Shown: in pieces, positions 16,087 to 24,808 of the stretch
How positions within the stretch are numbered: the first letter of the stretch is position 1
Layout of the letters: each line of letters opens with the position of its first letter
NCBI RefSeq assembly: GCF_049803795.1
Contig: NZ_JBNAGJ010000002.1
Span: forward strand, 62,001-126,000
Length of the DNA stretch: 64,000 bases
Direction of reading: 5' to 3'
DNA from: Thalassobius sp002708925
GTDB taxonomy: Bacteria; Pseudomonadota; Alphaproteobacteria; Rhodobacterales; Rhodobacteraceae
The notes under the pieces: model-generated
Databases searched by the model: none
What the model was told of the DNA's origin: nothing
Seen by the model: only the letters and a program-made list of their open reading frames with translations
Position numbers and translations under genes: made by a program

Positions 16087-16974
16087 ATGGCAGTCCTCAT
16101 CGACGAAAACACCAAAGTCATCTGTCAGGGCTTCACCGGCTCGCAGGGTACTTTCCACTCGGAACAGGCCATCGCATACGGCACCAAAATGGTGGGCGGC
16201 GTGACCCCCGGCAAGGGCGGCACCGATCACCTGGGTCTGCCCGTGTTCAACTCGGTCCACGAAGCCAAGCACGTGACCGAAGCCAACGCCACCGTGATCT
16301 ACGTTCCCCCGCCCTTCGCGGCTGACTCGATCCTCGAAGCGATCGACGCGGAAATGGAGCTGATCGTCTGCATCACCGAAGGCATCCCGGTTCTGGACAT
16401 GATGAAAGTCAAGCGCGCGCTGATGGACAGCTCGTCCCGTCTGATCGGCCCGAACTGCCCCGGCGTGATCACCCCTGACGCCTGCAAAATCGGCATCATG
16501 CCCGGCCACATCCATCAGCGTGGCTCGGTTGGCGTTGTGTCGCGCTCGGGTACTCTGACCTATGAGGCGGTGAAGCAGACCTCGGACATCGGCCTGGGCC
16601 AGTCCACCGCCGTCGGCATCGGTGGCGACCCGATCAAAGGCACCGAGCATATCGACGTGCTGGACATGTTCCTGGACGACGACGAAACCACCTCGATCAT
16701 CATGATCGGTGAAATCGGTGGCTCGGCCGAAGAAGAGGCCGCCGAATTCCTGGCCGAACAGCGCAAGAAAGGCCGCTGGAAACCCACCGCTGGCTTTATC
16801 GCTGGCCGCACCGCGCCTCCGGGCCGCCGCATGGGTCACGCCGGTGCCATCGTGGCCGGCGGCAAGGGCGACGCGGAATCCAAGATCGAGGCCATGAAAT
16901 CGGCCGGTATCGTGGTTGCCGACAGCCCCGCCACCCTGGGCGAGGCCGTTCAGGAAGCGATTGCCAAGGGCTAA
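16087..16974 (+). CDS. sucD: Succinyl-CoA synthetase alpha subunit
   Basis: This subunit carries the phosphohistidine of succinyl-CoA synthetase. Its 295 residues show the CoA-binding N-terminal fold (CQGFTGSQGTFHSEQA), GPNCPGVITP and the active-site histidine in AGRTAPPGRRMGHAGAIV. It is full length. AAGGAGAC lies just upstream of ATG 16087. Confidence 0.97.
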   Translation: MAVLIDENTKVICQGFTGSQGTFHSEQAIAYGTKMVGGVTPGKGGTDHLGLPVFNSVHEAKHVTEANATVIYVPPPFAADSILEAIDAEMELIVCITEGIPVLDMMKVKRALMDSSSRLIGPNCPGVITPDACKIGIMPGHIHQRGSVGVVSRSGTLTYEAVKQTSDIGLGQSTAVGIGGDPIKGTEHIDVLDMFLDDDETTSIIMIGEIGGSAEEEAAEFLAEQRKKGRWKPTAGFIAGRTAPPGRRMGHAGAIVAGGKGDAESKIEAMKSAGIVVADSPATLGEAVQEAIAKG

Positions 16975-17009
16975 TCGCCCGACGTTACACGGCAGCTCTG
17001 GCTGTCACC

Positions 17010-17038
17010 GGGCATGGCGTTCTCACAGCGCCATGCCC
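17010..17038 (+). other. Intercistronic hairpin between sucD and sucA
   Basis: GGGCATGGCG (17010-17019) and CGCCATGCCC (17029-17038) form a perfect 10-bp stem with a 9-base loop. There is no T tract, so it may be an RNA-stability or processing element or a weak attenuator rather than a full terminator. Confidence 0.55.
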
Positions 17039-17078
17039 CCATCCAAATAAACTGTGCCAGCCCTCAGAAGGTGCAAAT

Positions 17079-20045
17079 ATGACCGATCAATCCCCCAACG
17101 ATCTTTTCCATGCGTCCAGCTTCATGCAGGGCCATAACGCGGAATATCTGGAGCAACTGCACGCCCGCTGGGCCAATGACCCGAACGCGGTCGATGCCGC
17201 CTGGGCCGAGTTCTTCAGTCAGTTGGGTGATAGCGAGCTGGAGGCCAAGGCCGAGGCCGCCGGCCCGTCCTGGGCGCGCGCCGACTGGCCGCCGGCCCCC
17301 AATGACGACCTGACCGCCGCGCTGGACGGTCAATGGCCCGCCGCCCCGGCCGAAGCCAAGGGCGCCGGCAAGAAAATCGCCGCCAAGGCCGCCGAAAAAG
17401 GCATCGAGGTCAGCGACGAACAGATCAAACGCGCGGTTCTGGATTCGGTCCGGGCGCTGATGATCATCCGCGCCTATCGGATCCGGGGGCACCTGGTGGC
17501 AGACATTGATCCGCTGAACATGCGCGATAAGACTCCGCACCCCGAGCTGGACCCCAAATCCTACGGCTTTACCGAGGCCGACATGGATCGTCCGATCTTT
17601 ATCGACAATGTGCTGGGGCTTCAGGTTGCCTCGATGCGGCAGATCATCGACATCGTGAAACGCACCTATGCGGGCACTTTTGCGCTGCAATACATGCATA
17701 TTTCGGATCCCGAACAGGCTGGCTGGCTGAAGGAACGGATCGAAGGTTTCGATAAGGAAATCAAGTTCACCCGCGAGGGCCGCAAGGCCATCCTGAACAA
17801 GCTGGTCGAGGCCGAAGGCTTTGAAAAGTTCCTGCATGTCAAGTACATGGGCACCAAGCGTTTCGGCCTGGACGGCGGCGAAAGCCTGATCCCCGCGATG
17901 GAGCAGATCATCAAACGCGGCGGCAATCTGGGCGCTCAGGACATTGTGATCGGGATGCCGCACCGCGGCCGCCTGTCCGTGCTGGCCAACGTCATGAGCA
18001 AACCCTACCGCGCGATTTTCAACGAATTCCAGGGCGGCTCGTTCAAACCCGAGGAAGTGGATGGTTCGGGCGATGTGAAATATCACCTGGGGGCCTCCTC
18101 GGATCGTGAATTCGATGGCAACAAGGTGCACCTGTCGCTGACCGCCAACCCCTCGCACCTGGAGGCGGTGAACCCGGTCGTTCTGGGAAAATGCCGCGCC
18201 AAGACCGATCAGTTGAACGACCCAGAGCATCACTCGGTCATTCCGGTGCTGCTGCACGGGGATGCGGCCTTTGCCGGTCAGGGTGTTGTGGCCGAATGTT
18301 TCGCCCTGTCGGGCCTGCGCGGGCATAAAACCGGCGGCACGATCCATATCGTTGTGAACAACCAGATCGGCTTTACCACGGCGCCGCATTTCTCGCGCAG
18401 CTCGCCCTATCCGACGGATAACGCCCTGGTGGTCGAAGCGCCGATTTTCCACGTCAACGGCGATGACCCCGAGGCTGTGGTCCACGCCGCCAAGGTTGCC
18501 ACCGAATTCCGGATGAAATTCCACAAGGACGTGGTCATCGACATCTTCTGTTATCGCCGCTTCGGCCATAACGAAGGCGACGAGCCCATGTTCACCAACC
18601 CGATCATGTACAAGAACATCAAGAAGCACAAAACCACGCTTCAGCTGTACACAGAACGTCTGGTCAAGGACGGCCTGATCCCCGAGGGCGAGATCGAGGA
18701 CATGAAAGCCGCCTTCCAGTCTCATCTGAACGAAGAGTTCGAGGCCGGCAAGGAATACAAACCCAACAAGGCCGACTGGCTGGATGGACGCTGGTCCCAT
18801 CTGGACCGCGAGGACGAGGACGATTATCAGCGCGGCCAGACGGCCATTTCCGAGGACACGCTCAAAGAGGTCGGCACCGCGCTGTCCCGTGTCCCCGATG
18901 GCTTTCCGCTGCACAAAACGGTCTCGCGCCTGCTGGATGCCAAATCCAAGATGGTCGAAACCGGCAAGGGCTATGACTGGGCCACAGCCGAGGCGCTGGC
19001 CTTTGGCTCGCTGCTGACCGAGGGCTACCCGGTGCGCCTGGCCGGCCAGGACTGTACACGCGGCACGTTCAGCCAGCGCCATTCGGGCCTGATCAACCAG
19101 GAAACCGAGGAACGCTACTATCCGCTGAACAACATCCGCGAAGGCCAGTCGCGCTATGAGGTGATCGACAGCGCCCTGTCCGAATACGCGGTTCTGGGAT
19201 TTGAATACGGCTATTCGCTGGCCGAACCCAACGCGCTGACCATGTGGGAGGCCCAGTTCGGCGATTTCGCCAACGGCGCGCAGATCATGTTCGACCAGTT
19301 CATCAGCTCGGGCGAAAGCAAATGGCTGCGGATGTCGGGCCTGACCGTCCTGCTGCCCCACGGCTACGAAGGCCAGGGGCCGGAACACAGCTCGGCCCGT
19401 CTGGAACGCTTCCTGACGATGTGCGGCGGGGATAACTGGATCGTGGCGAACTGTACGACGCCCGCGAACTATTTCCACATCCTGCGCCGTCAGCTGCACC
19501 GGACCTTCCGCAAGCCGCTGATCCTGATGACGCCGAAATCGCTGCTGCGTCACAAGATGGCCATTTCGGACGCCGAGGATTTCCTGACCGGATCGTCCTT
19601 CCACCGCGTGCTGTGGGATGATGCCGAGAAGGGCCATTCGGACACCACGCTGGCCGCCGATGACAAGATCAAGCGCGTCGTGATGTGTTCGGGTAAAGTC
19701 TATTATGACCTGCTGGAAGAGCGTGACGCCCGTGGCATCGACGACATCTATCTGATGCGGATCGAACAGTATTATCCGTTCCCGGCCATGACCCTGACCA
19801 AGGAACTGGCGCGTTTCAGCAACGCCGAAATGTACTGGTGCCAGGAAGAGCCCAAGAACCAGGGTGCCTGGTCCTTCATCGAACCCAATATCGAATGGGT
19901 CCTGACCCGCATCGACGCTAAGCATACTCGCCCGGTCTATGTCGGTCGTGCCGCTTCGGCCTCGCCTGCGACGGGTCTGGCTTCCATGCACAAAGCACAA
20001 CAACAGGCGCTCGTGGACGAAGCGCTGACCATCGAAGGAAAGTAA
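17079..20045 (+). CDS. sucA: 2-oxoglutarate dehydrogenase E1 component
   Basis: This thiamine-diphosphate enzyme decarboxylates 2-oxoglutarate and passes the succinyl group to the lipoyl arm of SucB. At 988 residues it is of normal size. The N-terminal docking motif around LYRRW-like LEQLHARWANDP is present, then the TPP domain with GMPHRGRLSVLANV, RFGHNEGDEPMFTNP and the C-terminal transketolase-like region with PHGYEGQGPEHSSAR. It lies 3 bases before sucB. The antisense strand has a very long open frame that is a codon-usage shadow. Confidence 0.97.
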   Translation: MTDQSPNDLFHASSFMQGHNAEYLEQLHARWANDPNAVDAAWAEFFSQLGDSELEAKAEAAGPSWARADWPPAPNDDLTAALDGQWPAAPAEAKGAGKKIAAKAAEKGIEVSDEQIKRAVLDSVRALMIIRAYRIRGHLVADIDPLNMRDKTPHPELDPKSYGFTEADMDRPIFIDNVLGLQVASMRQIIDIVKRTYAGTFALQYMHISDPEQAGWLKERIEGFDKEIKFTREGRKAILNKLVEAEGFEKFLHVKYMGTKRFGLDGGESLIPAMEQIIKRGGNLGAQDIVIGMPHRGRLSVLANVMSKPYRAIFNEFQGGSFKPEEVDGSGDVKYHLGASSDREFDGNKVHLSLTANPSHLEAVNPVVLGKCRAKTDQLNDPEHHSVIPVLLHGDAAFAGQGVVAECFALSGLRGHKTGGTIHIVVNNQIGFTTAPHFSRSSPYPTDNALVVEAPIFHVNGDDPEAVVHAAKVATEFRMKFHKDVVIDIFCYRRFGHNEGDEPMFTNPIMYKNIKKHKTTLQLYTERLVKDGLIPEGEIEDMKAAFQSHLNEEFEAGKEYKPNKADWLDGRWSHLDREDEDDYQRGQTAISEDTLKEVGTALSRVPDGFPLHKTVSRLLDAKSKMVETGKGYDWATAEALAFGSLLTEGYPVRLAGQDCTRGTFSQRHSGLINQETEERYYPLNNIREGQSRYEVIDSALSEYAVLGFEYGYSLAEPNALTMWEAQFGDFANGAQIMFDQFISSGESKWLRMSGLTVLLPHGYEGQGPEHSSARLERFLTMCGGDNWIVANCTTPANYFHILRRQLHRTFRKPLILMTPKSLLRHKMAISDAEDFLTGSSFHRVLWDDAEKGHSDTTLAADDKIKRVVMCSGKVYYDLLEERDARGIDDIYLMRIEQYYPFPAMTLTKELARFSNAEMYWCQEEPKNQGAWSFIEPNIEWVLTRIDAKHTRPVYVGRAASASPATGLASMHKAQQQALVDEALTIEGK

Positions 20046-20048
20046 TCC

Positions 20049-21545
20049 ATGACGACCGAAGTTCGCGTCCCCACCCTTGGCGAATCCGTAACCGAAGCCA
20101 CGGTCGCCACCTGGTTCAAAAAACCCGGCGAGCCCGTCGCAGCCGATGAAATGCTGTGCGAGCTGGAAACCGACAAAGTCACCGTCGAAGTGCCCGCCCC
20201 CGCCGCTGGCGTCCTGGCCGAAATCGTGGCCGCCGAGGGCGACACCGTGGGCGTCGACGCCCTGCTGGCGACGATCAGCGAAAGCGGCGAAGCGGCGGCC
20301 CCCGCCCCCGCTGCGGCGGCCGAGGCGCCTGCCGCTGCCCCCGCAGGCGGCGACAGCGTTGACGTGATGGTCCCCGCCCTGGGCGAATCCGTCACCGAGG
20401 CCACCGTTTCGACCTGGTTCAAGGCCGTCGGCGACGCCGTCGCCCAAGACGAAATGCTGTGCGAGCTGGAAACCGACAAGGTTTCGGTCGAGGTTCCGGC
20501 CCCCGCCGCTGGCGTTCTGGCTGAAATCGTCGCGCCCGAAGGCACCACCGTGGATGCCACCGCCAAACTGGCCGTGATCTCTTCCTCGGGTGCGGTTGTG
20601 GCTGCTACCCCGGCTGCTGCTGCCCCTGCCGCCGCGCCCGCCACCGCTGGCAAAGACATCAAGGACGGCCCCGCCGCCGAGAAAGCCATGGCCGAGGCTG
20701 GCATCAGCCGCGATCAGGTCACCGGCACCGGCAAAGATGGCCGCGCCACCAAGGCGGATGTTGCCGCTGCCGTGGCCTCGGCCGCAGCGGCCCCTGCCGC
20801 AGCCCCCGCCGCTGCGCCGCGCGCCCCGGTTCCCGCCGATGACGCCGCCCGCGAAGAGCGCGTGAAAATGACCCGTCTGCGCCAGACCATCGCGCGTCGC
20901 CTGAAGGACGCTCAGAACACCGCCGCGATCCTGACCACCTATAACGAGGTGGACATGACCGAGTGCATGGCCCTGCGTAAGGAATACAAAGACCTGTTCG
21001 AGAAGAAACACGGCGTCCGCCTGGGCTTTATGTCCTTCTTCACCAAGGCCTGCTGCCACGCGCTGAAAGAAGTCCCCGAGGTCAACGCTGAAATCGACGG
21101 CACCGACATCGTGTACAAAAACTTTGTCCACATGGGCATCGCTGCGGGCACCCCGCAGGGTCTGGTGGTTCCGGTCATCCGTGACGCCGATAAAATGTCC
21201 TTTGCCGAAATCGAAGGCGCCATCGCCGAGAAAGGCAAACGCGCGCGTGACGGCAAACTGTCCATGGCGGAAATGCAGGGCGGCACCTTCACCATCTCGA
21301 ATGGCGGTGTCTATGGCTCGCTCATGTCCTCGCCCATTCTGAACCCGCCGCAGTCGGGCATTCTGGGGATGCACAAGATTCAGGACCGTCCCATGGTCAT
21401 CAACGGCGAGATTAAGATCCGCCCGATGATGTACCTGGCCCTGTCCTACGATCACCGCATCGTCGATGGCAAAGGCGCCGTGACCTTCCTGGTGCGCGTC
21501 AAAGAAGCGCTGGAAGACCCGCGCCGCCTGCTGATGGACCTGTAA
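20049..21545 (+). CDS. sucB: 2-oxoglutarate dehydrogenase E2, dihydrolipoyl succinyltransferase
   Basis: This is the core of the 2-oxoglutarate dehydrogenase complex (498 residues). It has two tandem lipoyl domains, with lipoyl lysines in ETDKV at residues 43 and 144. Each is followed by an Ala/Pro-rich linker, then a peripheral-subunit-binding domain (EKAMAEAGISRDQVTGTGKDGR) and the catalytic acyltransferase domain ending in SYDHRIVDGK. Many proteobacterial SucB proteins carry one lipoyl domain and are about 400 residues, so the doubling explains the extra length. It starts 3 bases after sucA. Confidence 0.96.
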   Translation: MTTEVRVPTLGESVTEATVATWFKKPGEPVAADEMLCELETDKVTVEVPAPAAGVLAEIVAAEGDTVGVDALLATISESGEAAAPAPAAAAEAPAAAPAGGDSVDVMVPALGESVTEATVSTWFKAVGDAVAQDEMLCELETDKVSVEVPAPAAGVLAEIVAPEGTTVDATAKLAVISSSGAVVAATPAAAAPAAAPATAGKDIKDGPAAEKAMAEAGISRDQVTGTGKDGRATKADVAAAVASAAAAPAAAPAAAPRAPVPADDAAREERVKMTRLRQTIARRLKDAQNTAAILTTYNEVDMTECMALRKEYKDLFEKKHGVRLGFMSFFTKACCHALKEVPEVNAEIDGTDIVYKNFVHMGIAAGTPQGLVVPVIRDADKMSFAEIEGAIAEKGKRARDGKLSMAEMQGGTFTISNGGVYGSLMSSPILNPPQSGILGMHKIQDRPMVINGEIKIRPMMYLALSYDHRIVDGKGAVTFLVRVKEALEDPRRLLMDL

Positions 21546-21606
21546 GAAACCTCTGGGGATGCGCTGAAACCCGGCGCATCCCTTGCCCCGCCTGCCCGAG
21601 GGCCCG

Positions 21607-22602
21607 ATGACGAAACCCGCCGCACAGCCTCAGAAAACCGCGCTCGTCTCTTGCATGAGAAACGAAGGCATTTTCCTGCTGGAATGGGTGGCCTATCATC
21701 AAGGGCTGGGATTCGACGCAATCATCGTGGTGACAAACGATTGCACCGACGGGTCGGACGCGCTGGCAGAAACCCTGGCCGATGACGGGCAGATCATCCA
21801 CATTGACCAGACCGTTCCGCCGGGGGATTCGCCCCAGGATGCGGGGATGGATCTGGCTTTGGACTGGATGCGCCGGCACGATGTCACCTGGGCCCTGCAT
21901 ATCGACAGCGATGAGTTCCTGCTGATCGAGCATGAGCGCGGCCAGATTCAGGATCTTCTGGCCGATCTGGCCCGCGCCGATGTTATCCCCATCGCGTGGC
22001 GCAATTTCGGCGATAGCGGTCATGCCAACTGGACGCCCGGCGCGGCCGTGCTGACCGAATTCACCCAGGCCGAGCCCACCGCCGAGCCCGGTATCGCCAA
22101 ATTCAAATGCCTGTTCCGCGTGGATAGCTTTGCCCGCGCGACGGATCATAACCCGCTAGAGCCGCAGGTTGACGATCCGGTCGTGCTCAGCCCCGATGGC
22201 GAAACGCTGTCGAACGGATCGCTTTATCAGGCGAAATCCTCGCGGTTTCGACCGCATGATATTGCCTGCCGCGCCACACGAGCCCGGCTGAATCATTACG
22301 CGGTGAAATCCCAGGATCTGTTCTTGATGAAAAACGACCGCGGCGATGGGCAGGGCAAGCGTGATGACCGCAAATATCATCTGGGTTCGAAATGGCACCG
22401 CGCCGCCAATCGCAATGATGTGCAGGATCGCGCGATCCTGCGCCATTGGCCCGACACACAGCGCCGCCTGACCGCCCTGCGCGCTGTCCCCGCCATCGCC
22501 CTTGCAGAACACGCCTGCCAGGACTGGTTCGCGGCGCGGCGCGACAGTTTCCTGACCCCCGACACCCGCGCGGCCCTGACAAAACGAAAGGCCCGCGCAT
22601 GA
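21607..22602 (+). CDS. Glycosyltransferase family 2-like protein
   Basis: This 331-residue protein has the opening of the Glyco_tranf_2_4 group: VSCMRNEGIFLLEWVAYHQGLGF, then VVTNDCTDGSD and the metal-binding HIDSDEFLL (a DxD-type motif). Later YHLGSKWHR and the C-terminal helices fit the same group. Such proteins are found in surface polysaccharide modification; donor and acceptor are unknown. I chose ATG 21607 because it begins the conserved region with GAGGG upstream. It lies between sucB and lpd, an unexpected place. Confidence 0.82.
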   Translation: MTKPAAQPQKTALVSCMRNEGIFLLEWVAYHQGLGFDAIIVVTNDCTDGSDALAETLADDGQIIHIDQTVPPGDSPQDAGMDLALDWMRRHDVTWALHIDSDEFLLIEHERGQIQDLLADLARADVIPIAWRNFGDSGHANWTPGAAVLTEFTQAEPTAEPGIAKFKCLFRVDSFARATDHNPLEPQVDDPVVLSPDGETLSNGSLYQAKSSRFRPHDIACRATRARLNHYAVKSQDLFLMKNDRGDGQGKRDDRKYHLGSKWHRAANRNDVQDRAILRHWPDTQRRLTALRAVPAIALAEHACQDWFAARRDSFLTPDTRAALTKRKARA

Positions 22603-22642
22603 CTCAAATCACGCATACAACAAGACCTGACGGAGAAACCCC

Positions 22643-24037
22643 ATGGCACAATATGACGTCATCGTAATCGGCGCTGGCCCCGGCGGCTATGTCGCAGCCA
22701 TCCGCTGCGCCCAGCTGGGCCTGAAAACCGCCTGTGTGGAAGGCCGCGAAACCCTGGGCGGCACCTGCCTGAACGTGGGCTGCATTCCCTCGAAGGCGCT
22801 GCTGCACGCCTCTCACCAGTTGCACGAGGCCGAGCATAACTTTGCCACCATGGGCCTGAAGGGCAAATCGCCCAGCGTCGATTGGAAACAGATGCTGACG
22901 TATAAATCCGACGTCATCAAGGGCAACACCACCGGCATCGAATTCCTGTTTAAAAAGAACAAGATCGACTGGCTGAAGGGCTGGGGCTCGATCCCCGAGG
23001 CCGGTAAGGTCAAGGTCGGCGATGAGGTCCACGAGGCCAAGAACATCATCATCGCCTCGGGCTCTGAGGCCTCGCCCGTGCCCGGCGCGGACGTGACCGT
23101 GGATGAGAAAATCGTCGTCACCTCGACCGGCGCGCTGGAACTGCCGAAGATCCCCAAGAAAATGGTCGTGATCGGCGCGGGCGTCATCGGGCTGGAGCTG
23201 GGCTCGGTCTACAAACGTCTGGGCTCTGAGGTGACGGTCATCGAATTCCTGGACAACATCACCCCCGGCATGGACGGCGAAATTCAGAAAAACTTCCTGA
23301 AAATGCTGAAAAAACAGGGGCTGGAGTTTGTCCTGGGTGCCGCCGTGCAGAAGGTGGACGCCTCCAAGACCAAGGCCAAAGTCACCTACAAACTGCGCAA
23401 GGATGACTCGGAACACACGCTGGACGCCGATGTGGTGCTGTGCGCCACCGGCCGCCGCCCCTTCACCGATGGTCTGGGGCTGGAGGCCTTGGGCGTGGAA
23501 ATGTCCCCGCGCGGCCAGATCAAGACCAACGCCAAATGGCAGACCAACGTCCCCGGCATCTACGCCATCGGGGATGCGATCGACGGCCCGATGCTGGCGC
23601 ATAAGGCCGAAGACGAAGGCATGGCCGCCGCCGAAGTCATTGCCGGCAAACATGGCCACGTGAACTATGACGTGATCCCCGGCGTGATCTACACCGCCCC
23701 CGAAGTCGCCACCGTCGGAAAGACCGAGGAACAGCTGAAAGAAGAAGGCGTCGCCTACAAGGTCGGCAAATTCCCCTTCATGGGCAACGCCCGCGCCAAG
23801 GCCGTGTTCCAAGGCGAAGGGTTCGTGAAAATGCTGGTCGACAAGGCCACGGATCGCATCCTGGGCTGCCACATCATCGGGCCGGGCGCAGGCGACCTGA
23901 TCCATGAAATCTGTGTGGGCATGGAATTCGGCGCCTCGGCCGAGGACATCGCTCTGACCTGCCACGCGCACCCGACGTTCTCCGAGGCCGTGCGCGAAGC
24001 CGCCCTGGCCTGCGGCGACGGCGCAATCCACGCCTGA
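22643..24037 (+). CDS. lpd: Dihydrolipoyl dehydrogenase (E3)
   Basis: This flavoprotein reoxidises the dihydrolipoyl arm and makes NADH for the 2-oxoglutarate complex. Its 464 residues show the FAD fold DVIVIGAGPGGYVAA, the redox disulfide GGTCLNVGCIPSK, the NAD fold VVIGAGVIGLELGSV, the FAD site YAIGDAI and the C-terminal catalytic His-Glu pair in HAHPTFSEAV. It is the last gene of the suc-odh run and is followed by a terminator. Confidence 0.97.
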   Translation: MAQYDVIVIGAGPGGYVAAIRCAQLGLKTACVEGRETLGGTCLNVGCIPSKALLHASHQLHEAEHNFATMGLKGKSPSVDWKQMLTYKSDVIKGNTTGIEFLFKKNKIDWLKGWGSIPEAGKVKVGDEVHEAKNIIIASGSEASPVPGADVTVDEKIVVTSTGALELPKIPKKMVVIGAGVIGLELGSVYKRLGSEVTVIEFLDNITPGMDGEIQKNFLKMLKKQGLEFVLGAAVQKVDASKTKAKVTYKLRKDDSEHTLDADVVLCATGRRPFTDGLGLEALGVEMSPRGQIKTNAKWQTNVPGIYAIGDAIDGPMLAHKAEDEGMAAAEVIAGKHGHVNYDVIPGVIYTAPEVATVGKTEEQLKEEGVAYKVGKFPFMGNARAKAVFQGEGFVKMLVDKATDRILGCHIIGPGAGDLIHEICVGMEFGASAEDIALTCHAHPTFSEAVREAALACGDGAIHA

Positions 24038-24047
24038 TCATAGCTCA

Positions 24048-24078
24048 GGGCCATCCGGCATTCGGGTGGCCCTTTTCC
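24048..24078 (+). terminator. Terminator after lpd
   Basis: GGGCCATCCG (24048-24057) pairs with CGGGTGGCCC (24063-24072) and is followed by TTTT. It starts 10 bases after the lpd stop and closes the suc-odh transcript. Confidence 0.88.
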
Positions 24079-24154
24079 TCGGCGCAACCGGGCCCGGCAA
24101 TCCAGTCACCAACAGAAACACGAGCCCCGGAAACCCGCCAGAAGCCCGGCAGGG

Positions 24155-24216
24155 CGACAGGCGCGCGCGAGGGCTCGGGCGGGCCTGGGTGGGACGTCCG
24201 AGCGCGCGCCTTCCAC
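24155..24216. repeat. GC-rich hairpin repeat, copy 1
   Basis: The copy begins CGACAGGCGCGCGCGAGGGC, passes through GGCGGGCCTGGGTGGGACGT and ends GCGCGCGCCTTCCACC. Its ends pair (GGCGCGCGC with GCGCGCGCC, and an inner GCTCGG with CCGAGC). It lies 13 bases 3' of the minus-strand CBS gene. Copy 2 at 24748 is about 85-90 percent identical by eye. Confidence 0.7.
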
Positions 24217-24228
24217 CCCCTCAACAGA

Positions 24229-24660
24229 TCACAGCTGATCCGCCCGCGCGCCCTGCATTTCCCGAAACCGTTCGAACATCATCACATATTCGGTCGGAAT
24301 ATCGCGATAAGACAGCAGGCCCACAACCTTCTCCCCGTCCATGACCGGCAAATGACGGAACGCATCCCCCAACCGCGCCGCCAGAGTGTCCGAAACCGCA
24401 TCGTCAATACCCACGGTCACGGGATCGGCTGTCATGACCTCCCGAACCAAAGTGTCATCCGAATGCAGCCCCCGCGCCACAGCCCGGAACACGATATCCC
24501 TCTCGGACAATATCCCGACCAACACGCCATCGCGCAACACCGCCAAAGCCCCAACCCGCTCCTCGGCCATGACAGCAGCCGCAGCCCGCAGCGTAATCTC
24601 AGGGGAAATCGCATGTAATTTGCGGCCCGCCAGAATGTTCCGAAGTGTCGTGGTGCTCAT
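24229..24660 (-). CDS. CBS-domain pair protein
   Basis: This 143-residue cytosolic protein is made of two CBS domains, which typically bind adenine nucleotides and act as sensors. The first covers roughly residues 10-65 with GVLVGILSERDIVFRAV; the second covers roughly 75-130 with VREVMTADPVTV and VVGLLSYRDI. There is no fused effector domain. Similar stand-alone CBS proteins are common in alphaproteobacteria, with no fixed role. GC-rich repeats lie on both sides of the gene. Confidence 0.88.
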   Translation of the reverse strand: MSTTTLRNILAGRKLHAISPEITLRAAAAVMAEERVGALAVLRDGVLVGILSERDIVFRAVARGLHSDDTLVREVMTADPVTVGIDDAVSDTLAARLGDAFRHLPVMDGEKVVGLLSYRDIPTEYVMMFERFREMQGARADQL

Positions 24661-24747
24661 GATGCCCTCTGCGCAGTTTCAACCACACTAGGCTCCCTCC
24701 CATCCCCGCGCTCTGACATGGATCAGATGAGGCGTCGTCCGTCAGGA

Positions 24748-24808
24748 CGACAGAGGCGCGCGAGGGCTCGGGCGGGCCGGGAGGGACGCCCGAGCGCGCC
24801 TCTTCTAC
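24748..24808. repeat. GC-rich hairpin repeat, copy 2
   Basis: The copy begins CGACAGAGGCGCGCGAGGGC, passes through GGCGGGCCGGGAGGGACGCC and ends GCGCGCCTCTTCTACC. It includes complementary ends (AGAGGCGCGC with GCGCGCCTCT) and inner GCTCGGGCG/CGCCCGAGC arms. It touches the 3' end of the next minus-strand gene, so it may act as its transcription end. Confidence 0.7.

Noticed and set aside
17064..21455. A 1463-codon open frame on the minus strand opposite sucA and sucB
   Set aside because: It is the mirror of strongly biased high-GC codon use in two certain genes. The product is a low-complexity Gly/His/Val-rich string with no domain, and it crosses the sucA-sucB junction.
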